This document shows, piece by piece, positions 1 through 6,877 of a DNA stretch of 21,073 nt. Made by a program: the position numbers and the translations under genes. The first letter of the stretch is position 1, and every line of letters starts with the position of its first letter. The notes below the pieces were generated by a model, which searched no databases, was not told the DNA's origin, and was given only the letters and a program-made list of their open reading frames with translations. This DNA is from GWB1-37-8 sp964646925 (GTDB lineage Bacteria > Patescibacteriota > Microgenomatia > Levybacterales > UBA12049), in contig CAZYIC010000017.1 of NCBI GenBank assembly GCA_964646925.1, forward strand, positions 1 through 21,073, read 5' to 3'.

Positions 1-371
1 TGAAATTCCGAAAGTTGCCAAATGGCAGAATGATAATATGTAAGATCAACTACTTGTGATGCAAATGAAACATATCTGGAATATGTCACAATCAACAAAA
101 ATAAAGCATAAGTCACCAAGCCTATTTTTAACAATAGCATGATAATTTCCTTTTTATGTGTATCCCTGACTCTGGCAAAAGAACTAACGGAAAATGAAGC
201 CACTATTAATCCAACGACAACAAATAAGATGTAGTTTAATTCGACATTTCTAACTATGGTATCAGGAAATTTACGCACCAGATGAAGGTAAAAAGGCGGA
301 AGTAAAATAAAAAAAGAGGTAATAAAAAATATTATTGTATTTTTAAGATTGAAAAGACCCTCTTTTTTCAT
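1..371 (-). CDS. Partial DUF2079-like multi-span membrane protein (N-terminus only)
   Basis: Open reading frame with no stop from an ATG at 369-371 through the left window edge, giving about 123 residues. Three hydrophobic segments are visible at roughly residues 12-31, 46-64 and 78-95, and the basic start MKKEG fits an N-in topology. The stretch after the third span, RYVSFASQVVDLTYYHSAIW, resembles the conserved segment of DUF2079 predicted integral membrane proteins, where a similar R-Y-x-S-F...DL...Q-x-x-W pattern occurs; those proteins look like polytopic glycosyltransferase-type proteins, but their function is not established. The gene lies downstream of RNase J on the same strand but has its own consensus-like promoter directly before the ATG, so it is probably a separate transcription unit. 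Confident as a coding region, moderate for the family. Confidence 0.72.
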   Translation of the reverse strand, partial: MKKEGLFNLKNTIIFFITSFFILLPPFYLHLVRKFPDTIVRNVELNYILFVVVGLIVASFSVSSFARVRDTHKKEIIMLLLKIGLVTYALFLLIVTYSRYVSFASQVVDLTYYHSAIWQLSEF

Positions 372-377
372 AACAAA

Positions 378-406
378 AGTATTTCAAAAGCAAGGAAACA
401 TGTCAA
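378..406 (-). promoter_or_regulatory. Promoter of the DUF2079-like gene, predicted leaderless
   Basis: On the minus strand a perfect -35 TTGACA (401-406) is followed by exactly 17 bp and AATACT (378-383, 4/6 to TATAAT). Only six bases separate the -10 from the ATG at 371, so initiation seven bases past the -10 falls on the A of the start codon. Confidence 0.7.
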
Positions 407-429
407 CTCACCCATGCCTTATTGTTTAT

Positions 430-2115
430 TTAAACCTCAATCACAACCGGCAGGACCAGGGGGCGGCGGCGAAGATCCTTGTAAATTCTTCTTTCGGCTG
501 TCTCTCCGATTAACTTTCTTATGTAAATCCAATTCGTAACTCTTGTTCTTCTAGGATTAAGCGCTTTATGGAAATCCTGAAACAATCTTGAATTCAAGCG
601 TTTGGCGTCATAGGCAGATGGCGCAAGTCCCCTGACAATAATATCCGGATTTCCAACCAGCTGTCCGTTTCCCGCATCTACTTCCGCAAGAATTATAATT
701 ATTCCTGCCTCCGACAGCTTCTGTCTATCCCGCAAAACAAAACTCTCCAGCTCTTCGCCGGACATTTCATCAACATAAACATTTTTAACCGGAATAGTTC
801 GCCCAAGTTTTACATTTCCATTTTCAAAGACTAATTCTTGTCCATCCTCCATCAAGAAAACATCGCTTTTTTTATATCCCAATTTTTCAGCTAATTTTTT
901 GTAGGCAAACATATGCCTGAATTGTCCTCCGATTGGAATTAGTTTTTTAGGCCTGACCAATTTTATTAATTGCTCCAGCTCATCCAACGAGGCGTGTCCG
1001 GAAACATGAAAATCCTTTGTTACCGGAGAATAAATAACTTTTACTCCTCTTCTGGTTAATGTATCAACAAGTTCGTAAACAGAAGTTTCATTGCCTGGAA
1101 TCGGATCTGAAGAAAATACAATCACATCATCTTCTTCTAATTTAACATCCCTATGCTCTCCATTTGCAATTCTGGTTAAGGCAGAATTCTCCTGCCCCTG
1201 ACTGCCTGCAACAATTAATGTCAGCTTATTGTCTTCATAATTTTTTAAAGCATCTATCTCCACCTCGATATCTTTTTTCAAATTTAAATATCCCAAATCT
1301 CTTGACACTTCCCTGTTTTTGAGAAGGGAACGTCCCACAAAACAAACTCTTCTTCCATTTTTGACAGATGTTTCAATTATCTGATTTAGTCTGGCAATAT
1401 TAGAAGAATAAGTGGTTACGATAAATTTGCCCTTGCATTTTCTAATTTCACGATCAAAATGCCCTGTTAATCCAATGTCCGAAGGCGTCCATCCCGATCT
1501 TTCTGCGCCAAGACAATCGGACAACAAGCACAAAACTCCGTTCGAGCTCAATTGTGAAATCTTTGCATAATCACTTTTTTTTCCATCAGATGGAGTATCA
1601 TCGAATTTAAAATCAGATCCATGATAAAAATTACCAACCGGGGTTTTGATAAAAATATGAGAAGTGTCGCTAACTGAATGAGTAACAGGAATAAAAGAAA
1701 ATTTAAAACTGCCAATACTTCTTTCTGCATCATTGAATTTGACCGCTTGAACTCTTTTTTGAACATTAAAGTCTTTGAGTTTTGCATTTGCGAAAGCAGA
1801 GGTAAGGGGAGTCGCAAATATTGGAAATTCAGGCAGCTGCGGCAATAAAAACGGCAAAGCTCCGATATGATCTTCATGTCCGTGAGTCAATAACATTCCG
1901 ATAATTCTCTTTTTAGCCCTGCCTGCCGGCAGGCAGGTTTTAAGAAGATAAGAAATGTCCGGCAATAACAAATCCACTCCGAGCATTGTTTCATCAGCAA
2001 AACCAAGTCCGCAATCAACGATCAATATCTGATCGCCGTATTCGTAAAGATACATGTTTTTTGTTACATCTCCGATACCGCCTAATGGAATAAACGATAA
2101 CTGATTTATCATCAT
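430..2115 (-). CDS. rnj: Ribonuclease J
   Basis: Metallo-beta-lactamase/beta-CASP ribonuclease with endonuclease and 5'-3' exonuclease activity in the family, acting in mRNA turnover and RNA maturation. The 561 residues match the usual length of about 555. Visible motifs: metal-binding HGHEDH at residues 78-83, HSVSDTSH and the GSDFKFD segment (usually TGDFKFD), LLSDCLGAERSGWTPS, VGRSL, GSQGQEN, SSDPIPGNE, and HVSGHASLDEL near the end of the catalytic core, followed by the C-terminal domain. A 20-bp perfect palindrome inserts about eight extra residues (CLPAGRA) just before the HGHEDH strand. The start is one of two consecutive ATGs; no clear Shine-Dalgarno sequence is seen. It lies 92 bp downstream of the Lon-like ATPase and in the same direction as pnp, giving an RNA-decay block. 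Confidence 0.95.
   Translation of the reverse strand: MMINQLSFIPLGGIGDVTKNMYLYEYGDQILIVDCGLGFADETMLGVDLLLPDISYLLKTCLPAGRAKKRIIGMLLTHGHEDHIGALPFLLPQLPEFPIFATPLTSAFANAKLKDFNVQKRVQAVKFNDAERSIGSFKFSFIPVTHSVSDTSHIFIKTPVGNFYHGSDFKFDDTPSDGKKSDYAKISQLSSNGVLCLLSDCLGAERSGWTPSDIGLTGHFDREIRKCKGKFIVTTYSSNIARLNQIIETSVKNGRRVCFVGRSLLKNREVSRDLGYLNLKKDIEVEIDALKNYEDNKLTLIVAGSQGQENSALTRIANGEHRDVKLEEDDVIVFSSDPIPGNETSVYELVDTLTRRGVKVIYSPVTKDFHVSGHASLDELEQLIKLVRPKKLIPIGGQFRHMFAYKKLAEKLGYKKSDVFLMEDGQELVFENGNVKLGRTIPVKNVYVDEMSGEELESFVLRDRQKLSEAGIIIILAEVDAGNGQLVGNPDIIVRGLAPSAYDAKRLNSRLFQDFHKALNPRRTRVTNWIYIRKLIGETAERRIYKDLRRRPLVLPVVIEV
1918..1937. repeat. Perfect 20-bp palindrome inside rnj
   Basis: CCTGCCTGCCGGCAGGCAGG is identical to its own reverse complement and far more GC-rich than its surroundings. 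It is translated in frame in RNase J as extra residues between the strand ending ISYLLK and the metal-binding motif. A near copy lies between nusA and infB at 9504-9524. Confidence 0.9.
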
Positions 2116-2207
2116 ATTAAATATAAAAAATTAAATATCAAAAATACAGATCAAATATAAAATATTTACTTTTTAATATGTGTATTTGCTATTTAATATT
2201 TAATATT
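2116..2207. repeat. AT-rich spacer built of ATTAAATAT-like units
   Basis: The gap between the Lon-like gene and rnj is almost pure A/T, with repeated TTAAATAT/ATTTAATA words in both orientations. -10-like hexamers occur everywhere, so no promoter can be singled out by eye. Similar AT repeats fill other gaps in the window (5999-6110, 7876-7937, 9525-9567, 19676-19704). Confidence 0.5.
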
Positions 2208-3245
2208 TTACATTGTCGTAATAAACTCCTTCACATTTTCACCATTAACAACTACCTGTTCTGTCTTTTTTTCAACTATTAAACGCGCTGCTTTTCGGCA
2301 AATTCCCTCAATTGCTCTTTCCAAACTTCTAATTCCAGAGTCAAATCCAAGAGGTCTTATGATCGTTGGCCAAACAGCCGAATCAATAGTCAATTGTGCA
2401 TCGGTAAGTCCTGTTTCTTTTAGAATTCTTGGAAATAAATATTTTTGCGCAATAACTGTTTTTTCTTCGTCCGTGTAGGAAGGCATTTGTATAATCTGCA
2501 ATCTGTCCAAAACTGCTGTTGGAATATTCGTAGTATTGTTTGCCGTTGCCACAAATAAAACTTTGGACATGTCAAAAGGGTAGTCAATGTAATGATCTAC
2601 AAAAGATTTATTTTGTTCCGGATCCAAGAGCTCAACCAAAGCGCCCATTATGTCTTTTCTTCCTGCGTCAGTTACTCTATCCAACTCATCCAAGAGAACA
2701 ACGCAATTTTTACTTTGGGCATTAATTAAACTTTTAATTATGAGTCCCGGTTCGGCATCCAAACTTGCGCGCGATTTGCCGCGAAGATCACTGGCATCGT
2801 CCATTCCTCCGAGAGGAATTCTTTCAAATTTGCGCCCCAGAGCTTGCGCGATTGAATATGCAAGAGTGGTTTTTCCGGTTCCTACAAGTCCGACTAAGCA
2901 AATTATTGGAGAACGAGCAATGTTGCTTTGGTTATTAATATTCAGAATCAAAGAGGATAAATATTCCAAAATCAAATTTTTAACATTAGTCATTCCATAA
3001 TGATTTTTATCCAGAATTTCTTTTGCTGTTGTAAGATTCAAAATGTCCTGAGTTTCCGCACTAAAAGGTAAAGAGAGAATATGGCGTACATAGTTGGAAA
3101 AATTTTCAAAATTAAAAAATGAGGAACCATGCAAAAGACTTATTTCTTCTCCCAATTTTTCTGCCAGATCCGCAGGAAGATTTGCAGCTTTTATCTTTTC
3201 TTCAAGTTCTTTTATCTTACTTTCCAGAGGAGCATTCGAATCCAT
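2208..3245 (-). CDS. Lon-like AAA+ ATPase lacking the protease domain
   Basis: 345 residues that align by eye with the middle of Lon protease: a short N-terminal helical part, the segment YVRHILSLPF...AKEILDKNHYGM (Lon: LPW...HYG), then the AAA+ core. Walker A GLVGTGKT is at 119-126, Walker B LLDELD at 184-189, the Lon signature ELLDPEQNKSF at about 205-215, sensor-1 TANN at about 234-237, arginine finger LDR at 246-248, and sensor-2 region IRSLERAIEGICRKAA at 305-320. The protein stops about 20 residues later, exactly where Lon's Ser-Lys protease domain would begin, and the N-terminal substrate-binding LAN domain is also missing. The 92 bp downstream cannot hold a protease domain. The ATPase motifs look intact, so an unfoldase/remodelling role is inferred; the partner is unknown. 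It sits 34 bp downstream of pnp, probably in the same transcription unit. Confidence 0.88.
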   Translation of the reverse strand: MDSNAPLESKIKELEEKIKAANLPADLAEKLGEEISLLHGSSFFNFENFSNYVRHILSLPFSAETQDILNLTTAKEILDKNHYGMTNVKNLILEYLSSLILNINNQSNIARSPIICLVGLVGTGKTTLAYSIAQALGRKFERIPLGGMDDASDLRGKSRASLDAEPGLIIKSLINAQSKNCVVLLDELDRVTDAGRKDIMGALVELLDPEQNKSFVDHYIDYPFDMSKVLFVATANNTTNIPTAVLDRLQIIQMPSYTDEEKTVIAQKYLFPRILKETGLTDAQLTIDSAVWPTIIRPLGFDSGIRSLERAIEGICRKAARLIVEKKTEQVVVNGENVKEFITTM

Positions 3246-3279
3246 ATCTCAGAATAATTGTACAATTAAAAACAACAAA

Positions 3280-5670
3280 TTAATAGTGGGGTTTGCGGAA
3301 GCGCGGATTTGAACCTCTATCTCTCCAGTTACCCTGCGTTCTATTTTGTGGCCCACCAAAGCGCTCTCTTCTGAATTGCCGAGCCAATGGATGCTCTGAT
3401 GGAGTAGTAGCAACAGGAGGAGCTATTGGCGGCTGAGATTCATCGGGATTCTCAACTACGGGCACTTCTCTTTTGGGCGGAATATTGCCACCTGTTTTAT
3501 TTCCCTGCGCTCCAAATAACATGGATAAATTTGTTCTCCCTTGTTCATCAATTTCTATTACTTTAACTTTAACTTTTTGTCCGATCTGCACCACATCGGT
3601 TGGATTTCGGACAAATCCTTCTGCCATTTTAGAGACATGAACCATTCCTTCTTTACCCGGTAAAAATTCTACAAATGCGCCAAAAGGAAGTATTCTTTTG
3701 ACTTCGGCTTCTTCAAAAATCTCTCCAACTTTTACCTCACGGACAATGCCCTTGACCCACTCAACTGCTTTTGCAACCGCATCTTTATCTGTCCCTGAAA
3801 TTGTGACAATTCCTGAATCTTCAACATCAACAGTTGCTCCTGTTGTTGCAATTATACTTTTGATAACGCGACCCCCCGGCCCGATAACTTCACCAATCTT
3901 ATCCACAGCAATTTGAACCTGTTCTATTTTAGGAGCATATTCTGAAACGTTTTTTCTTCCTGTTCCCACAACCGCAATCATTTTCTCAAGAATAAAAAGC
4001 CTTGCCTTTTTTGCCCTTTCAAAAACCTCCTTGATTTGCTCAATTGTTAATCCCAAGATTTTTACATCCAACTGAATTGCCGTAATGCCTGAGTCTGTTC
4101 CCGCAACTTTGAAATCCATATCCCCTGAAAAATCTTCCAATCCTAAAATATCGGTCAAAATTACATATTTATCATCTTTGGAAACCATTCCCATTGCAAT
4201 TCCGGCAACCGGTTTTTTGATCGGGACTCCCGCATCCATTAAGGCAAGAGTCGATCCGCAAGTTGCAGCCATTGAGGTCGAACCATTGGATGATAAAATT
4301 TCCGAAACAACTCTAATTGTGTAAGGAAATTCTGTTTGTGTCGGGATAACTGCCATTATCGCTCTTTCTCCCAATGCACCATGTCCTATTTCCCGACGAT
4401 TTGTAAACCCCAATCTTCCGGCTTCTCCGACGGAATATGGAGGCATATTGTAATGGTGAATGTATCTCTTGGATTCTTCTCCTTCTGCGGATTCTATTAA
4501 TTGTTCCAAACGAGGAGAGCCCAAAGTTACAATAGTTAAAGCTTGAGTATCACCTCTGTTGAATATGGCCGAGCCATGAGTTCTTGGCAGAAAAGAAACT
4601 TGGGCAGAAATTGGTCTTATCTCATCAATTTTTCTTCCATCAGGCCTTACTCCTTTATTCAAAGTGTTGTCCCTGATATGCTTAAACATAACGTGTTCGA
4701 CAGCTACTGCAATCAACTTTTTATCCGCAACGAAATCCTCATCTTTGGTTTTTTGTTCTTCGATAATCTTGTCTATAAATTCTCCCGGATTTCCACCCAA
4801 TTCCTTACTGAGCCTTCCCTTGATCATCTCAACAATCTCTGCTTTATATGATTTTTCCAAAAGCGCTATTAATTCAGCAAGTTCAGTATTAGGCTTAACT
4901 GTTTCCTTAGTAACTCCAACTTTTTTAGCCTGCCCGCCATCGCTCTGCGAAGGCAATTGCAGGCGGGCAAAATCTTCAATAAAATCTATAATTTTATCAT
5001 TTTCAATTTGTGCTTTTTTTATTCCCTCTAATGCAATATCCTCCGAAACTTGAATTGCTCCTGCCTCAAGCATCAAAGTTTTACCCTTTAAGCTTGTAAC
5101 AATTAAGTCCAATTCTGAAAGTTCGGATTCTGCAACTCCCGGATTAACAATAAAACCAGCTCTACCATTTACTTGCCCTGAGCTTGTTGAAGGGTCTGCA
5201 ACATGCCCAATTCTAACTGCTCCGACCGGACCCTTCCAGGGAATTGGAGAGATTGCCAGCGCAGCTGAAGTCGCAACAACAGATAAAACATCAGGAGAGT
5301 TTTCGCCATCAACAGACAAAACCGTCGCAATTATTTGCACTTCTTTTTTGAATTCTTTTGGAAAAAGAGGTCTAACCGAACGATCTATGAGACGGGCTGT
5401 AAGAATTGCATCATCCGTTGGTCTTCCTTCTCTTTTGACCCATCTGGAACCCTTGATTCTTCCTCCGGCATAAAGTCTTTCCACATATTCAACTGTTAAG
5501 GGGAAATAATCAATATCTGTTCTTTCTTTTCCCATGACTACGGTTATCAAAACCATAGTATCCCCAAGCCTTGCCAAGACGGAAGATGTTGCCTGTTGGG
5601 CCAACTGTCCTACTTCTAAAGTTAAGGTTTTCCCGCCAATTTCTAGAGTCGCTGTGGTCTTTTTAATCAT
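3280..5670 (-). CDS. pnp: Polyribonucleotide nucleotidyltransferase (PNPase)
   Basis: Phosphorolytic 3'-5' exoribonuclease. Order of domains in 796 residues: RNase PH-like 1 (about 10-145), helical linker, RNase PH-like 2 (about 340-560, with FLPRTHGSAIFNRGDTQAL), KH domain with the GPGG loop at 597-600, S1 domain (about 648-718), and a low-complexity Pro/Arg-rich tail ending RFRKPHY. In the active-site strand GTDSGITAIQLDVKI, D535 and K537 match the E. coli D492/K494 pair, but the D486 position is serine (S527) with an Asp one residue earlier. Two short repeats are translated within the first half: PSTSSGQ at 160-166 and QLPSQSDGGQA at about 238-248. The ATG overlaps the rpsO stop by 8 bases, so translation is probably coupled; rpsO-pnp is a classical pair. 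Confidence 0.96.
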   Translation of the reverse strand: MIKKTTATLEIGGKTLTLEVGQLAQQATSSVLARLGDTMVLITVVMGKERTDIDYFPLTVEYVERLYAGGRIKGSRWVKREGRPTDDAILTARLIDRSVRPLFPKEFKKEVQIIATVLSVDGENSPDVLSVVATSAALAISPIPWKGPVGAVRIGHVADPSTSSGQVNGRAGFIVNPGVAESELSELDLIVTSLKGKTLMLEAGAIQVSEDIALEGIKKAQIENDKIIDFIEDFARLQLPSQSDGGQAKKVGVTKETVKPNTELAELIALLEKSYKAEIVEMIKGRLSKELGGNPGEFIDKIIEEQKTKDEDFVADKKLIAVAVEHVMFKHIRDNTLNKGVRPDGRKIDEIRPISAQVSFLPRTHGSAIFNRGDTQALTIVTLGSPRLEQLIESAEGEESKRYIHHYNMPPYSVGEAGRLGFTNRREIGHGALGERAIMAVIPTQTEFPYTIRVVSEILSSNGSTSMAATCGSTLALMDAGVPIKKPVAGIAMGMVSKDDKYVILTDILGLEDFSGDMDFKVAGTDSGITAIQLDVKILGLTIEQIKEVFERAKKARLFILEKMIAVVGTGRKNVSEYAPKIEQVQIAVDKIGEVIGPGGRVIKSIIATTGATVDVEDSGIVTISGTDKDAVAKAVEWVKGIVREVKVGEIFEEAEVKRILPFGAFVEFLPGKEGMVHVSKMAEGFVRNPTDVVQIGQKVKVKVIEIDEQGRTNLSMLFGAQGNKTGGNIPPKREVPVVENPDESQPPIAPPVATTPSEHPLARQFRRERFGGPQNRTQGNWRDRGSNPRFRKPHY
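4931..4969. repeat. Intragenic palindromic element in pnp (CGCTCTGCGAAG type)
   Basis: Outer arms TGCCCGCC / GGCGGGCA enclose an inner hairpin TCGC-TCT-GCGA (4940-4950). It is read in frame by pnp as the residues around PSQSDGGQA in the linker between the RNase PH domains. The inner core ATCGCTCTGCGAAG recurs in the DHH gene at 6992-7005. Confidence 0.85.
5176..5194. repeat. Intragenic PSTSSGQ-type repeat in pnp
   Basis: CCCTGAGCTTGTTGAAGGG, with CCCT/AGGG ends and an AGCTTGTT core. On the pnp strand it reads DPSTSSGQ, an insertion not expected in PNPase. Short insertions with this peptide are familiar from CPR genomes, from memory. Confidence 0.75.
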
Positions 5671-5998
5671 TGTTTAGTTTTTTTACTTTCTTGACTTTTT
5701 CTTGAGGTTTTTTATCAGAACCGAGCTTAGCTCGGTCAAAACCAATCTTCTTTTCTATTGTAGAAGATCTTTTCTTATCAACTTTCGTTAGGAAATTAAT
5801 AAGTCTTCTTCTTTTTGCAATCATTGACAGAAGTCCGCGTCTTGAATGAGTATCATGAATATGCTGTTTTAAATGCTCTGTCAGCCGATCAATTCTGGTT
5901 GTTAAAAGAGCAATCTGAACCTCAGGACTTCCCGTGTCTCCTGCAACCGTCTGAAATTCTTTGATAACTTTTTTCTTTAATGTTGTACTAAGCGGCAT
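5663..5998 (-). CDS. rpsO: 30S ribosomal protein S15
   Basis: S15 binds the central domain of 16S rRNA early in small-subunit assembly. The first roughly 89 residues are typical: GDTGSPEVQIALLTTRIDRLTEHLKQH, then HDTHSRRGLLSMIAKRRRLINFL. At 111 residues it is about 20 longer than usual, with a Lys-rich C-terminal tail that begins at a translated palindrome (DRAKLGS). Its stop lies within the first codons of pnp (8-base overlap). The gene has a strong upstream promoter and a leader of about 110 bases. In E. coli S15 represses its own mRNA; whether the leader here folds for that cannot be judged by eye. Confidence 0.96.
   Translation of the reverse strand: MPLSTTLKKKVIKEFQTVAGDTGSPEVQIALLTTRIDRLTEHLKQHIHDTHSRRGLLSMIAKRRRLINFLTKVDKKRSSTIEKKIGFDRAKLGSDKKPQEKVKKVKKLNND
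5720..5736. repeat. Palindrome inside the 3' part of rpsO
   Basis: ACCGAGC-TTA-GCTCGGT, a 7-bp perfect stem with a 3-base loop, translated as DRAKLGS at the start of the extra C-terminal tail of S15. It is GC-rich within an AT-rich gene and resembles the other palindromic insertions here. Confidence 0.75.
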
Positions 5999-6114
5999 AT
6001 TTTAATAAATTAAAAATTAAAAGTGAAAAATTAAAAATTTATTGATTATCTTCAGGAAGCTTAGATTTAAGTTCTAACTTTAAACTTTTCGCTCTTAATT
6101 CTTAATTAACATGT

Positions 6115-6143
6115 ATTATATCAGTTTTCTAGTTCTATATCAA
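6115..6143 (-). promoter_or_regulatory. Strong promoter of rpsO-pnp
   Basis: On the minus strand TTGATA (6138-6143, 5/6 to consensus), 17 bp, then a perfect TATAAT (6115-6120) preceded by TG (TGATATAAT, extended -10). The predicted start is near 6108, giving a leader of about 110 bases to the rpsO ATG at 5998. The leader (5999-6108) is an AT-rich mix of AATTTTTAATTTTT-type repeats and a small CTTCCTGAAG hairpin. The -35 box abuts the vapC stop codon. Confidence 0.85.
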
Positions 6144-6542
6144 TTACCAAACTGTCTTCAAACCATGATCTTTATAGACAGTAAAACCTTGATCTTTAGT
6201 CAATAGATGAAAATCTTTACTTATAGCTTGCCACGCCAGCATACGGTCAAATGGATCTTTATTTCTAAGCTTGGGTAATTTATAGAAAGATGACACCGTA
6301 TCAATATCTAAGCTTAAAACCTCAAGCCCCACCCTTTTGGCCATAAAGGGCATGTCCTCCGGTAAACCCCCTTTTAAATCTATTTTTCCTGTGGAAAATT
6401 TTAGGGATATTTCCCAGAAAGTTATTAGACTTATGTATTTTGCCGAGTCGACATCAAGCAGAAGGCTTTTTGCCTTTTTGGAGAGTTTTTCAGGAGCTGA
6501 TATTGCCCACAAAAAAACATGCGTATCAACAAGATAGTTCAC
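6144..6542 (-). CDS. vapC: PIN-domain toxin, VapC-type ribonuclease
   Basis: 132-residue PIN domain, a family of Mg-dependent ribonucleases that act as toxins of type II toxin-antitoxin pairs. The acidic residues expected in the active site are present: D6 in YLVDTH, the Glu of FWEISLKF (about residue 44), the Asp pair in KDPFDR (about 95-99), and the Asp of LLTKDQGF (about 117). The start codon is GTG, overlapping the antitoxin TGA in the four bases GTGA (6539-6542), the usual coupled arrangement. The pattern resembles the PilT-type subfamily with KDPFDR and a C-terminal Val-Trp. The target RNA cannot be told from sequence. It lies in the nusA-rpsO gene block where truB/ribF would be expected. 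Confidence 0.9.
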   Translation of the reverse strand: MNYLVDTHVFLWAISAPEKLSKKAKSLLLDVDSAKYISLITFWEISLKFSTGKIDLKGGLPEDMPFMAKRVGLEVLSLDIDTVSSFYKLPKLRNKDPFDRMLAWQAISKDFHLLTKDQGFTVYKDHGLKTVW

Positions 6543-6778
6543 GAATTTAAAAACTCTTCATCGGTCATTTTGAAGCCTTTCTTTATCTTGAAAGAAAATT
6601 TACCTTTAAATAATCCTAGTTTAATTCTATTACCCTGAGCTAACTTGTTATAAGGAACCAGGGCTGCTACTTTTTTCTTACTTTTACCATAGGTAATCCC
6701 AACAGATTCGCCCTGCTTTACTTTCTCCAAAACTTGGGAGAATTTTGATTTAAAATCACCCACAGTTAGCTGTTGCAT
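6539..6778 (-). CDS. Phd/YefM-like antitoxin of the PIN toxin
   Basis: 79 residues starting MQQLTVGDFKSKFSQVLEKV, the Phd/YefM-type N-terminal DNA-binding fold pattern (a short strand, then a helix with F-x-x-x-L-E-x-V), followed by GESVGITYGKSKKKVAALVPY and a basic/acidic C-terminal tail that would wrap the toxin. The frame can be extended upstream to a TTG at 6808 and contains an ATG at 6787, but both lie in or upstream of the -10 box, so the ATG at 6778 is the only start inside the predicted transcript. This gives a leader of only about three bases. Autorepression through the palindrome at 6801-6817 is inferred from the family. Confidence 0.85.
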   Translation of the reverse strand: MQQLTVGDFKSKFSQVLEKVKQGESVGITYGKSKKKVAALVPYNKLAQGNRIKLGLFKGKFSFKIKKGFKMTDEEFLNS

Positions 6779-6787
6779 ATTAAGCAT

Positions 6788-6816
6788 GTTATAATACTTT
6801 CTTGACAACTTGTCAA
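6788..6816 (-). promoter_or_regulatory. Promoter of the toxin-antitoxin operon
   Basis: Perfect TTGACA (6811-6816), 17 bp, TATAAC (6788-6793, 5/6). Predicted transcription start is near 6781, three bases before the antitoxin ATG at 6778. Confidence 0.82.
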
Positions 6817-6823
6817 GTATTAT
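6791..6823. promoter_or_regulatory. Nested palindromic operator overlapping the toxin-antitoxin promoter
   Basis: CTTGACAA-C-TTGTCAAG (6801-6817) is a perfect 8-bp inverted repeat that includes the -35 box. It is flanked by a second perfect inverted repeat, ATAATACT (6791-6798) and AGTATTAT (6816-6823), the left arm of which covers part of the -10. This is where an autorepressing antitoxin-toxin complex would be expected to bind. Confidence 0.75.
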
Positions 6824-6877
6824 TTTTAGATATAAAATCTAAATCAGCAGTTTTCTCAAACATTCTCAAGCACTGTG

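Noticed and set aside
3246..3279. Promoter for the Lon-like gene (TACAAT near AATTGTACAATT)
   Set aside because: The -10-like hexamer has no acceptable -35, and the short gap suggests cotranscription with pnp.
6779..6808. N-terminal extension of the antitoxin to a TTG at 6808 or ATG at 6787
   Set aside because: Both starts lie in or upstream of the -10 box and would not be in the mRNA.
6825..6843. TTTAGAT/ATCTAAA hairpin between the DHH and antitoxin genes as a terminator
   Set aside because: The stem is all weak pairs apart from one G-C, and no T-run follows on either strand.
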